From positions 4,340,001 to 4,404,000 of the forward strand of contig NZ_CP126084.1 of assembly GCF_030122845.1 (NCBI RefSeq): a stretch of 64,000 nt of DNA, read 5' to 3'. Below, piece after piece: positions 36,820-45,462 of this stretch (positions within the stretch are counted from its first letter, which is position 1; each line of letters starts with the position of its first letter). Both the position numbers and the translations under genes were made by a program. The DNA comes from Paenibacillus woosongensis (GTDB taxonomy: Bacteria > Bacillota > Bacilli > Paenibacillales > Paenibacillaceae). The notes under the pieces were generated by a model. It saw nothing but the letters and a program-made list of their open reading frames with translations. It made no database searches and had not been told where the DNA came from.

Positions 36820-36976
36820 GAGTCCCGCTGACAGTTAGTGCTACAGAATAGTATCCCAGCCCTTTATAAAATTATGCGCAGAGGCAACTTTTGCTTTTTA
36901 AGGACAGTTATTTGAGCGTTGGACGGGAGCTGTCTGTTGCTGAAAAAGCAGCACTAGCTCCATAAGGAGAGGAAGG
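36820..36976. repeat. Possible mobile-element or MITE remnant
   Basis: The homology of the truncated hydrolase ends at about 36820 at GCTGACAGTTAGTGCT. A related string GGACAGTTATTTG follows at 36902, and 36926-36961 forms a hairpin (GGAGCT...TGCTG / CAGCA...AGCTCC). Repeated short strings plus an abrupt gene truncation suggest an inserted or decayed element, but no transposase is present. Confidence 0.3.
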
Positions 36977-37132
36977 TCAATAGTCATGTTTTTCCATAGG
37001 TCTAAAGTCTTTTGTTCTATTAAAAACATTCATTTGCCTGCCGATATAATGATAGACCGCATAATCAGACAGAAAGGGGTGGCTCTGCTTCAGTTGCTTC
37101 TTAGTATTAACAGATAAATAAGAGGGAGAGAT

Positions 37133-39874
37133 TTGTACTCTATGAGCAGACTGACAAACAAGATTATCGCATCTGTTCTCGCCATATCTCTGCTGTTCCA
37201 TTTGGGAGCCCTGGGGCTGGATTCAGCCAACGCCAACGACTCCCTGTCCGGAATGCAGCAGGAGGTCATTGTTGTTTACAAAAACGAGGATGGCCGAGAT
37301 GCGGTATACAACGAAAGCGTTGATATTCTTCATGAGTTCGATACCATTCCTGCCGTAGCTGCTACGGTAACCCATCGCGATCTGCCTGCCTTGGCAGCTG
37401 ATCCGAATATCGCGCTGATCGAGCGCAATATCACCTTCCGGATAACGGGCGGTGAATTCAAAACAACTTCCATTTCCACGGAGCAAAGCGGATGGGGCTT
37501 TCAGGCTGTGAAGCCGACACTAATGTGGAACTCAGGTTATTCGGGCACAGGCGTAAAAGTAGCCGTCATTGATTCGGGGATTTTTCCGCATCCTGAATTG
37601 GCTATAGCGGGAGGAATATCAACCGTAGACTACACGAATAGTTATACGGATGATAACGGACACGGGACGCATGTCGCCGGGATCATTGCCGCCATGAGCA
37701 ATGGCAGTGGAACAGTAGGTATTGCGCCCGGCGTCCAGCTCTATGCCGTAAAAACGATGGATCAGAATGGCGAAGGAACGCTTCAAGACGTCCTTGAAGG
37801 CATCGAATGGTCGATTCAAAACCATATGGATATCATTAACCTTTCTCTCGGAACGGATACGCATTCCCAGCTGTTAAAAGATATGGTAGACCTAGCGAAT
37901 GCACAAGGTATCGTCGTCGTCGGTTCGGCAGGCAACAGCCAGACGACGGAAGATGCGAACGGCAATATCGTCCCTGTTCCCTTAAGCACTTATACAATCA
38001 ATTACCCCGCTAAATATGACAGCGTAATTGCTGTTGCGGCGGTGGATGCCAATAACGCGCGCGGCGACTTCTCCTCTGTCGGCGATGAAGTTGAAATCGC
38101 AGCACCTGGCGTTGACATCCTATCGACTTATGTCAGCGGCGGCGCTCCCGCTTATGCGTTATCCAGCGGAACATCGCAAGCCGCTCCGCATGTTTCCGGC
38201 ATGATTGCCCTGCTCAAACAGAAAGATCCCGGAATGACCAACGTACAGCTTCGCGAGGAAATCAAAAAATATGTGATGGATCTGGGACCTGCCGGACGGG
38301 ATATCGAATATGGTTATGGTATGGTGACCTTCGATCGGTCACTTGATCAGACTCCGCCTGCGAATGTCACGAATCTTCAAGTCCTAGGAAAAACGGATTC
38401 AGAGATTTCGATTGCTTGGAATAATCCGGTGAATTCGGACTTTGCAACCAATAACATCTACGCCAATGGCGTTTATGCAGGCAGCGCAGCGGGCCAAACG
38501 TTTACCTTGACCCAACTGCAGCCAACCACGTCCTATTCAATTACCGTTAAATCGGCGGATTGGAGCGGAAACGAATCCTCTGGGGAAACAGTCACGGTCA
38601 TTACAGACAATATTCCTCAAATTCCGGATACGGCTGCCCCGGCAGAAGTATCAGATCTCATGGTCACGGCAACGTCCTCCACCTACGTGAAGCTAGGTTG
38701 GACCAATCCTGCAGAACCTGATTTTGCAAAAGTCCATCTCTACCTTAACGGAACCAAGGTATATGAGACTGCCGGAACATCTTATAAATTCGAAGGGTTG
38801 ACCCCGAATACTAGCTATCGCTTTGGGGTAAAAACAGCAGACCTTGCTGGTAATATTTCACCCGGCTTGAGCCTTACTGCTTCCACCCTAGCTGCAGATG
38901 CTACTGATCCAGCAGGCCCTGGTCATGAGCCGCCTGCAGCGGATACGACGGCTCCAGCAGAAGTAACTCAATTGGCGCTGGTTAAAGCGACAAGCTCATC
39001 GCTGCAGGTCGGTTGGAGCAACCCGACAGATCCCGATTTTGCCAAGGTCAAGCTATACATCAACAATAATTACATTACGGATACAGCAGCTTCATCATAC
39101 CAATTCAACGGTTTGCTTGCGGACACTGCCTACAACATCGTGGTCAAGACCGTAGACACCCATGGCAACGTATCTGATGGAGCTTCGCTAACGGCAAGGA
39201 CGCAACCCGCTCCGGCCGTAAATCATCCCGCACCTTCGACCCCTCCTGCGTCAGGAGGACCATCGGCTCCGGGAGGCGGTATCATTCAGGTGCCGGTTAA
39301 CGTAACACCCGCCCCGGCAGGAAATACGGCACAAGTCGGGGAGCAGGACGAAGCGGATGCAGCTGCAGGGAACCAGCTTCAAGAAGCCAAAGCATCGCTA
39401 GATAAAGCCAAGCAGACGCTAACCATCGGTGACTTCGTCCAGGCTAAAATGGCCGTTCAAAAGCTGACTGACCAAGAGAAGCGCGAAGAGTTCCGGCAGG
39501 AATTGAATCGCCTCAAGGAAGAGCTGAGCATTAAGGATCTGCCGTCCAAACAAGGGGTTCGTTCTACTATACCGATCGGCATCAGTCTTCAAGTGGCCAT
39601 GAAAAGCGCAAACTATAAATTCATTGATCCATCGTCCCTAAAGCCTGGCGAGAACATTTTCGTCTTGAACAGCAAAGGGGAAGCCGTACACGATACGGTA
39701 GAGATCAAAATACTGTTCAATCGAATTCATGTAACGCCGAAGAAGGGCAAGTTCGCTGCCAAAGAAACCTACACCATCATTATGGACACGACAGTAAAAG
39801 GCAAGCCGGATCCGAGTTCGTCTGACAGCTTTGAACTGAAAAACCCGTTGATTTTAGAGTTCACAACAAGATAG
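37133..39874 (+). CDS. Secreted subtilisin-family serine protease with three fibronectin type III domains
   Basis: 913 residues. Signal peptide about 1-35; inhibitor-like propeptide about 40-110 (EVIVVYKNEDG...IERNI); S8 catalytic domain about 120-405 with Asp in AVIDSG, His in NGHGTHVAG and Ser in SGTSQAAPHVSG; three fibronectin type III repeats (about 415-495, 507-590, 608-690), the second and third containing the same DFAKV segment; a Pro/Ala/Gly linker; a helical segment (QLQEAKASLDKAKQTL); and a final beta-rich Ig-like domain. Likely cell-surface or extracellular. TTG at 37133 fits GAGGGAG better; ATG at 37142 is the alternative. SLH gene follows by 12 bases. Confidence 0.92.
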   Translation: MYSMSRLTNKIIASVLAISLLFHLGALGLDSANANDSLSGMQQEVIVVYKNEDGRDAVYNESVDILHEFDTIPAVAATVTHRDLPALAADPNIALIERNITFRITGGEFKTTSISTEQSGWGFQAVKPTLMWNSGYSGTGVKVAVIDSGIFPHPELAIAGGISTVDYTNSYTDDNGHGTHVAGIIAAMSNGSGTVGIAPGVQLYAVKTMDQNGEGTLQDVLEGIEWSIQNHMDIINLSLGTDTHSQLLKDMVDLANAQGIVVVGSAGNSQTTEDANGNIVPVPLSTYTINYPAKYDSVIAVAAVDANNARGDFSSVGDEVEIAAPGVDILSTYVSGGAPAYALSSGTSQAAPHVSGMIALLKQKDPGMTNVQLREEIKKYVMDLGPAGRDIEYGYGMVTFDRSLDQTPPANVTNLQVLGKTDSEISIAWNNPVNSDFATNNIYANGVYAGSAAGQTFTLTQLQPTTSYSITVKSADWSGNESSGETVTVITDNIPQIPDTAAPAEVSDLMVTATSSTYVKLGWTNPAEPDFAKVHLYLNGTKVYETAGTSYKFEGLTPNTSYRFGVKTADLAGNISPGLSLTASTLAADATDPAGPGHEPPAADTTAPAEVTQLALVKATSSSLQVGWSNPTDPDFAKVKLYINNNYITDTAASSYQFNGLLADTAYNIVVKTVDTHGNVSDGASLTARTQPAPAVNHPAPSTPPASGGPSAPGGGIIQVPVNVTPAPAGNTAQVGEQDEADAAAGNQLQEAKASLDKAKQTLTIGDFVQAKMAVQKLTDQEKREEFRQELNRLKEELSIKDLPSKQGVRSTIPIGISLQVAMKSANYKFIDPSSLKPGENIFVLNSKGEAVHDTVEIKILFNRIHVTPKKGKFAAKETYTIIMDTTVKGKPDPSSSDSFELKNPLILEFTTR

Positions 39875-39886
39875 GGGTTTGCAACT

Positions 39887-40528
39887 ATGAAAATTCGAAC
39901 ACTTACAAAACTAGTCATCACATCTGCAATGGGCCTGTCTCTTCTCGGACCAGCCCTACCGTCAGGGCTTCATGCTGCAGAGCAGATTTCCTTCACGGAC
40001 GTTAAGAAGGGCTCCTGGTATGAAGAGACGGTGCAATGGGCCGTTTCCAAGGATATGGTCAAAGGGTACGCTGACGGGACATTCAAACCGCATCAAACGG
40101 TAAGCGAAGCCGAATTCCTCGCTATGCTGCTGCGGGCTTTCGAGCCGGAGCTGGCCACCTCCGCCCAGCAAGGCCATTGGGCGGATGCTTATTATAACCG
40201 GGCGAAGCAGCTAAATTATCCGGTCATCGGCTACAAAGAGCTTTTATCTAGAAATCAACCGATTTCCCGGGAGCAGGTTGCCGAATTGGTCACCGCCACG
40301 GAAGGCGTCAATTTCAGCGGCGATCATGCCATCCACTACGTGCTTGCCTTCGGGCTCGCTACGGGTAAAGACCCGAATATCGTAAGCGTGGACAGCTATG
40401 AAGGCAAAAGCGCCTTAACGCGCGCTGAAGCTCTGCAGTTCATCAAAAATGTCAGCGAATACGGCATCGGCGGATTGCTGGAAAGACCAGATGAGAAGAA
40501 TAATCCAGAGGATCTTCCCGAGCTATAA
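39887..40528 (+). CDS. Exported SLH-domain protein
   Basis: 213 residues. Signal peptide about 1-30 (cleavage at LHAAEQ). One clear S-layer homology repeat (FTDVKKGSWYEETVQWAVSKDMVKGYADGTF is its region, with conserved W, GYADG and F), then two weaker repeats. SLH domains bind pyruvylated wall polymers. Directly behind the subtilase gene with a shared terminator, so one operon; the protein may help retain or assist the protease at the wall, which is an inference. The acidic tail (RPDEKNNPEDLPEL) is unusual. Confidence 0.88.
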   Translation: MKIRTLTKLVITSAMGLSLLGPALPSGLHAAEQISFTDVKKGSWYEETVQWAVSKDMVKGYADGTFKPHQTVSEAEFLAMLLRAFEPELATSAQQGHWADAYYNRAKQLNYPVIGYKELLSRNQPISREQVAELVTATEGVNFSGDHAIHYVLAFGLATGKDPNIVSVDSYEGKSALTRAEALQFIKNVSEYGIGGLLERPDEKNNPEDLPEL

Positions 40529-40535
40529 TCTGCCG

Positions 40536-40577
40536 CAAAACGCCCAACCTCTACTTCAATAGAGGTTGGGCGTTTTT
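40536..40577 (+). terminator. Terminator of the subtilase-SLH operon
   Basis: Stem AACGCCCAACCTCTA / TAGAGGTTGGGCGTT with a six-base loop and six T. Confidence 0.95.
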
Positions 40578-40689
40578 TACTGATATGAAATTTACATAAG
40601 CATAAGTTAGGGTGGAAAATAATCCGGCGTCCAACTACACACTCTAGAATCGTCTACGCCCCAGCCCTTTTATGATGCAAAAAGCATTT

Positions 40690-41487
40690 TCATTGTTTAT
40701 AATACCGCTGCCGCTGCGCTTCAAACAGCAGCACCGAAGCGGCCATGGCTACGTTCAACGATTCCGCCTGCCCCCGCATCGGGATAAGCAGCCCGTCGTC
40801 CATCAGCTCACGCACGTTCGCACTCAGGCCTCTTGCTTCGCTGCCGAACAGCAGCCATACCGGCCCCGTAAAGTCATATGCGTAGCAGCTCGCCGCTGCC
40901 TGCAGGCTCGTTCCGGCCAGCCGGATCCCCCGGGCTTTGGCCTGGGGCAGAATGTCGGCCAGATCACCTTCAATGACGGGCAAATGGAATAAGGAGCCCA
41001 TTGTTGAACGAATGACCTTCGGGTTGTATATATCCGCGCAGCCCAGGCCGACGATCACGCCGTTCGCACCAACGGCATCCGCGCTGCGAATGATCGTGCC
41101 GACGTTCCCGGGGTCCTGCACACCGTCCAGCACGACGACGAGGCTGCGTTCCTCTGTCAGCAGGGGCTCAAGCTCGCCGCGGTTTTTGCGGGCGATCGCG
41201 AACACAGGCTGCGGCGTCTTTGCATCGGTGCATTTGGCGATGATAGCGGCCGTTACACCGATCCACTCCACATCCAGCGAGGCGGCGGCTGCCTCTGACA
41301 GTTCGGCGGGAATCCCCCGCTCAATTTCATAGCATACGCATTCCAGATCGGCTCGCGCCTTCAGCGCTTCCTGCACCAAATGAATGCCCTCAATTACGTA
41401 TTTCAGGTGCTTGTCCCGGTTTTTCTTCTCAAGCAGCCCAGCCCATTCCTTCACGCGGGGATTGTTCGGAGAAGTAATTTGCTGCAT
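40690..41487 (-). CDS. SpoU/TrmH-family 23S rRNA or tRNA 2'-O-methyltransferase
   Basis: 265 residues. An N-terminal substrate-binding domain (SPNNPRVKEWAGLLEKK...YVIEG) is followed by the knotted SPOUT domain with motif 1 DGVQDPGNVGTIIRSA, motif 2 LFGSEARGLS and motif 3 IPMRGQAESLNVAMAASVLLFE. Uses SAM to methylate a ribose 2'-OH of RNA; the exact nucleotide is not predictable. Lies 20 bases downstream of the KtrA-like gene. Start 41487 (ATG) or the TTG one codon earlier. Confidence 0.93.
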   Translation of the reverse strand: MQQITSPNNPRVKEWAGLLEKKNRDKHLKYVIEGIHLVQEALKARADLECVCYEIERGIPAELSEAAAASLDVEWIGVTAAIIAKCTDAKTPQPVFAIARKNRGELEPLLTEERSLVVVLDGVQDPGNVGTIIRSADAVGANGVIVGLGCADIYNPKVIRSTMGSLFHLPVIEGDLADILPQAKARGIRLAGTSLQAAASCYAYDFTGPVWLLFGSEARGLSANVRELMDDGLLIPMRGQAESLNVAMAASVLLFEAQRQRYYKQ

Positions 41488-41507
41488 CAATCGTTCAACC
41501 CCTTCGA

Positions 41508-42182
41508 TTATGATTCCGAATAAGCCAGCTCAAGCTTCGTTAAATCATTCTTCTCGCCGACAATGACAAGCACGTCGCCTTCTTCAAGCCGGTCGTTGGC
41601 CGCCGGCGAAATATTCATTTTGCTGCCCGTCTTGATCGCCATGACGTTGCAGCCGAACTTGGCCCGAATATCAAGCTCCTTCAGGTTCTTGCCAACCATC
41701 GCCTTCGTGATCTGCAGATCAACGATGCTGTATTCGTCCGACAGCTCGATGTAGTCGAGTATGTTCGGCGAGGTCAAGTGATGGGCCAGGCGAAGCCCCA
41801 TATCCCGCTCCGGATAGATCACCTTGTCAGCGCCGATCTTGTTCAGCACCTTGCCGTGCAGCTCATTCTGGGCTTTAACAATAATGATCGGCCCGCCTAG
41901 GTCTTTAAGGATCAGCGTCGTCAAAATGCTGGCTTGAATATTCTCGCCGATCGCCACGACCACGACATCGAAATTACGTATGCCCAGCGCACGAAGCGCC
42001 TCTTCGTCCGTAGAGTCTGCGGATACGGCATGCGTCACGATATTGGATACGGCCTGCGTGCGCTGCTCGTTGGCGTCGATCGCCAGGACATCGAAGCCCA
42101 TATTGCTTAAAGCGCTGGCCACGCTGAGCCCAAAGCGGCCCATGCCGATGACAGCGTATTGTTTTTTTGCGGATTGTGCCAT
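41508..42182 (-). CDS. KtrA/KtrC-type RCK subunit of potassium uptake
   Basis: 224 residues. A Rossmann domain with the nucleotide-binding GMGRFGLSVASAL and acidic AIDANEQ at the end of the second strand, then a TrkA-C domain (IVDLQITKAMVGKNLKEL ... RLEEGDVLVIVGEK). It gates a KtrB/D membrane channel in response to nucleotides or c-di-AMP. No channel gene is nearby, as is common for the KtrC-type subunit. GGTGG precedes the ATG. Confidence 0.92.
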   Translation of the reverse strand: MAQSAKKQYAVIGMGRFGLSVASALSNMGFDVLAIDANEQRTQAVSNIVTHAVSADSTDEEALRALGIRNFDVVVVAIGENIQASILTTLILKDLGGPIIIVKAQNELHGKVLNKIGADKVIYPERDMGLRLAHHLTSPNILDYIELSDEYSIVDLQITKAMVGKNLKELDIRAKFGCNVMAIKTGSKMNISPAANDRLEEGDVLVIVGEKNDLTKLELAYSES

Positions 42183-42308
42183 GCTTCCACCTACCCGAGT
42201 CCATATTTATGCGAAATAGTATACCACAACCCGTCCCAAACTTGTATTTTCAGAGCACGAGCCGGGAACATTAACACCGGGCAATGACTATTTCAAGGAG
42301 GTATAGAT

Positions 42309-42542
42309 ATGCCAATTACTCTTGACCTTAGACAAGCGGTTGTGCATAAAATGCATGGCAAAAACGAAGCAGGCCTGCGGGATATGGTAGAGGGCTCGAT
42401 CGATGCCCAGGAAACTGCGCTTCCCGGCCTTGGCGTCGTTTTCGAGATCATCTGGAAGCATATCGACGACGCCAAGAAAGATGAATTGATCTCTCTCCTG
42501 AGCGGAGAGCTTGCTTCTGCCGAGCTGAAGCCATTGAAATAA
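42309..42542 (+). CDS. sspI: Small acid-soluble spore protein SspI
   Basis: 77 residues. LDLRQAVVHKMHGKNEAGLRDMVEGSID and the LPGLGVVFEIIWKHID block are those of SspI, a minor forespore protein unrelated to the alpha/beta SASPs. AAGGAGG lies seven bases upstream. An upstream ACATTAAC could be part of a sigma-G promoter but the -35 is not convincing. Confidence 0.93.
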   Translation: MPITLDLRQAVVHKMHGKNEAGLRDMVEGSIDAQETALPGLGVVFEIIWKHIDDAKKDELISLLSGELASAELKPLK

Positions 42543-42567
42543 GGATAGCCCGCCATCATCGCAACAC

Positions 42568-42612
42568 AAGAAGCCTCCTTACCTGTGATCCTGTAAGGAG
42601 GCTTCTTTGTTG
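42568..42612. terminator. Terminator between sspI and prfC
   Basis: Perfect 14-pair stem AGAAGCCTCCTTAC / GTAAGGAGGCTTCT followed by TTTG; ends before prfC on the opposite strand. Confidence 0.9.
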
Positions 42613-42680
42613 TATCGTACTGGAGCGAAACTAAGCTTAGCCTCGGCTTATAGCATTAGCCTTTCCGGCTCGTTTTTTCC

Positions 42681-44264
42681 TTATGGCGCTGTCTCCAGGA
42701 ATTTCGCATCCGGATTTTTCTCCATCGCGGTTCTCATTGCATACTCGTTCTCGAACAAGACGACATAATTGCCCTTCTTATCCGTCACCAGCGTCGAATT
42801 AATCCGGAATTTCGAAGGATCCACCTTATCCGCGACAATCCAGCGTGCGAATTGGAACGGCATCCGCTGCAGCTGCACATCGACGCCGTATTCCGCCTTC
42901 ATGCGGTATTCGAACACCTCGAACTGAAGCTGGCCTACGACACCCAGCAGCATGTCCTCGAAGCCTACCGTCGTGAATACCTGAATCGTTCCTTCTTCCG
43001 TCAGCTGATCGATCCCCTTCTGATACTGCTTATGCTTCAAAGCATTCTTCACGGTGATTTTGGCAAAAATCTCCGGCGAGAAGGTCGGCAGCTCATCAAA
43101 TTCGATCTCGCTTCCTTGACTAAGCGAATCGCCAATCCGGAAAATGCCGGGATCGAACAGCCCGATAATATCGCCAGGGTAAGCCTCGGTGACGATATCC
43201 CGATCCTGAGCCAGAAATTGCTGCGGCTGGGACAGCTTGATCTCTTTGCCTGCCCGGACATGCTTCACCGACATGCCTCGCTCGAATTTGCCCGACACGA
43301 TGCGTAGAAAAGCGATGCGGTCACGGTGCGCCGGGTTCATGTTCGCCTGGATTTTGAACACGTAGCCGGAGAATTTCTCGTTCGTCGGCTCGACCAATCC
43401 GGTCAAGCTATGGCGCGGCTCCGGCTTTGGAGCAAGACGCAGGAAGTTTTCCAGGAACGTCTGGACACCGAAATTATTGACGGCGCTGCCGAAGAAGACC
43501 GGAGTCAGCTCACCGCGGCTGATTTTCTCCATATCGAAGGGATCACCCGCAACATCAAGGAGCTCCAAGTCCTGGCATAGCTGATCATGCAGGTATTCAC
43601 CGGCCAATTCACGGATCACAGGGTCATGATAATTCTCGACCTTCTTCACTTGGATCTGGGAATGATCATTCCCTTGGAACAATTCAACCTGATTGTTCAT
43701 CCGGTCGTAAATGCCCGACAGTTCGCGTCCCGAACCGATTGGCCAGTTCATCGGCACTGAGCGGATGCCCAGCACCTGCTCCAGCTCCTCCATCAGATCA
43801 AACGGATTCCGGCCTTCCCGGTCCAGTTTGTTGATGAAGGTAAAAATCGGAATGCCCCGCTTGGCGCAAACCTGGAACAGCTTGATCGTCTGTACCTCGA
43901 CGCCTTTGGCCACGTCAATCAGCATGACAGCTGCGTCTGCAGCAGTCAATGTACGATAGGTGTCCTCACTGAAATCCTGGTGGCCCGGCGTATCCAGTAT
44001 GTTGACCCGATGGCCGTTATAGTCAAACTGCATGACGGAAGAAGTGACGGAAATTCCGCGCTGCTTCTCGATTTCCATCCAGTCGCTTGTCGCATGCTTG
44101 CTTGCCTTGCGAGCCTTGACGGACCCTGCCAGACGGATCGCGCCGCCGAACAGCAATAATTTCTCGGTTAATGTGGTTTTCCCGGCATCCGGGTGGGAAA
44201 TGATCGCGAACGTCCGCCGCTTATTCACTTCCTCCTGCAGCACTTGCCCCAATGCTTTGCTCAT
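42681..44264 (-). CDS. prfC: Peptide chain release factor 3
   Basis: 527-residue translational GTPase that removes RF1/RF2 from the ribosome after termination. G1 ISHPDAGKTTLTEK, G2 within QRGISVTSS, G3 DTPGHQDF and G4 NKLDREG are clear. Length is standard. Start ATG at 44264 with AGAGG eleven bases upstream. RF3 is absent from B. subtilis but present in many Paenibacillus, consistent with the organism guess. Confidence 0.96.
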   Translation of the reverse strand: MSKALGQVLQEEVNKRRTFAIISHPDAGKTTLTEKLLLFGGAIRLAGSVKARKASKHATSDWMEIEKQRGISVTSSVMQFDYNGHRVNILDTPGHQDFSEDTYRTLTAADAAVMLIDVAKGVEVQTIKLFQVCAKRGIPIFTFINKLDREGRNPFDLMEELEQVLGIRSVPMNWPIGSGRELSGIYDRMNNQVELFQGNDHSQIQVKKVENYHDPVIRELAGEYLHDQLCQDLELLDVAGDPFDMEKISRGELTPVFFGSAVNNFGVQTFLENFLRLAPKPEPRHSLTGLVEPTNEKFSGYVFKIQANMNPAHRDRIAFLRIVSGKFERGMSVKHVRAGKEIKLSQPQQFLAQDRDIVTEAYPGDIIGLFDPGIFRIGDSLSQGSEIEFDELPTFSPEIFAKITVKNALKHKQYQKGIDQLTEEGTIQVFTTVGFEDMLLGVVGQLQFEVFEYRMKAEYGVDVQLQRMPFQFARWIVADKVDPSKFRINSTLVTDKKGNYVVLFENEYAMRTAMEKNPDAKFLETAP

Positions 44265-44332
44265 GTATCACTAGTCCTCTCATTCCACAAATTCACGTTG
44301 TATATTGTAACATATTTTGTCTCTTTGTACGC

Positions 44333-44368
44333 AAAAACACCCTCACATCTTGGGAGATGTCGAGGATG
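44333..44368 (-). terminator. Terminator of the nitroreductase gene
   Basis: Minus-strand stem CATCCTCGACATCT / AGATGTGAGGGTG with a short loop, followed by five T. Confidence 0.85.
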
Positions 44369-44415
44369 CTTTTGTGCTTGCCCGATATTAGCTTATGCTT
44401 GCAGACGCTATATGG

Positions 44416-45057
44416 TCACTTATCGGTTCGAGATTCGGTAGAAAAATCTCCCCAAATGATGCTTTCCCGCAGTGGACGGCGGCCGCTCGGCACATTTCTA
44501 TCCTTGAATTTATCCGGGAGCAGCTCCGTGCTGCCCGGATATCCGAGTGCAACTACAGCATGCAGCTCAAAATTCGCCGGAATGCTCAGCAGCTCCCTGG
44601 CCTTTACCCGGTCATATCCGCCGATGGCCCGGGTGTTCAGTCCTAGCAAGGAGGCCTGCAGTGCAATGCTTGCCCATGCTGCCCCTGTGTCGAAAGCATG
44701 CGCCCCATTCAGCTTCCCATCCTCTTGCACGGAGGATAATAGAAGGATAAGCACAGGCGCCTGAGCCGCCCACTCCAGATTGCCGGGAACAATAAACTCA
44801 TGGAACAGTTTCAACTGGCTTTCTTCCCTGGCTACGATAAAACGCCACGGCTGAAAATTATTTGAGGAAGGTGCCCAACGCGCAGCCTCCAGGACCGCCA
44901 GCAGCGTTTGCTCTGCCACCGGCCGGGCGGCAAATGCGCGGGATGACCAGCGGTTAATGAATAACGGGTCGGCTCCATGATCCGCTATGCGGGACAGAGC
45001 CTCTTCCTTAATAGAATTTGCCGATACAGGTATGGTTGTTAGTTCCGAATGACTCAT
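44416..45057 (-). CDS. Nitroreductase-family flavoprotein
   Basis: 213 residues. INRWSSRAFAARPV and AARWAPSSNNFQPWRFIV are the FMN-binding blocks of the family, and ALGYPGSTELLPDKF is the C-terminal block. Family members reduce nitro groups, quinones or act in other FMN-dependent reductions with NAD(P)H. The gene stands alone with its own terminator; substrate unknown. Confidence 0.9.
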   Translation of the reverse strand: MSHSELTTIPVSANSIKEEALSRIADHGADPLFINRWSSRAFAARPVAEQTLLAVLEAARWAPSSNNFQPWRFIVAREESQLKLFHEFIVPGNLEWAAQAPVLILLLSSVQEDGKLNGAHAFDTGAAWASIALQASLLGLNTRAIGGYDRVKARELLSIPANFELHAVVALGYPGSTELLPDKFKDRNVPSGRRPLRESIIWGDFSTESRTDK

Positions 45058-45129
45058 GTTTTGATACTCCTCTCATGGCTATAGGTTATTTATTTTACTT
45101 TTCGATTTGCAGGATTCAAATGAATGCGT

Positions 45130-45462
45130 CTATGGAATCGCGCGAACGGCCAATTGATGCATGTATTCATGCGATGACACCGGCTTGCGCCCCGGGCCCC
45201 ATCCGACCTTCTCGCGGTAGCCGCCAAGCAGCCCGCGTTCCTCCAGCGCCGGTTCCCGCACCTCCTCGCGTCCCTCCGCAAAGGGCGATACGTACATCGC
45301 ATCGGCGGGACAATACAGCTCGCACATGAAGCAGGTCTGGCAATCGTCCTGACGGGCAATTACCGGAGTGCCATCAACTCCTTGATCGAAGACGTCGGTT
45401 GGGCAGACGCTGACACAAAGATTGCATTTCACACAGCGGCTCTCGCTAATCAGCTCGATCAT
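45130..45462 (-). CDS. Ferredoxin with two 4Fe-4S clusters, partner of the flavoprotein
   Basis: 110 residues. Two clusters of the bacterial ferredoxin type: CVKCNLCVSVCP and CQTCFMCELYCP. The C-terminal 45 residues (EGREEVREPALEERGL...) are an extension without cysteines. It overlaps the flavoprotein stop codon by four bases (ATGA), so the two are coupled and almost certainly form one electron-transfer complex. Confidence 0.9.
   Translation of the reverse strand: MIELISESRCVKCNLCVSVCPTDVFDQGVDGTPVIARQDDCQTCFMCELYCPADAMYVSPFAEGREEVREPALEERGLLGGYREKVGWGPGRKPVSSHEYMHQLAVRAIP

Noticed and set aside
37133..39874. Reading the three fibronectin repeats as a recent DNA repeat array
   Set aside because: The repeats are similar only at protein level; their DNA differs widely, so they are old domains and not a tandem repeat.
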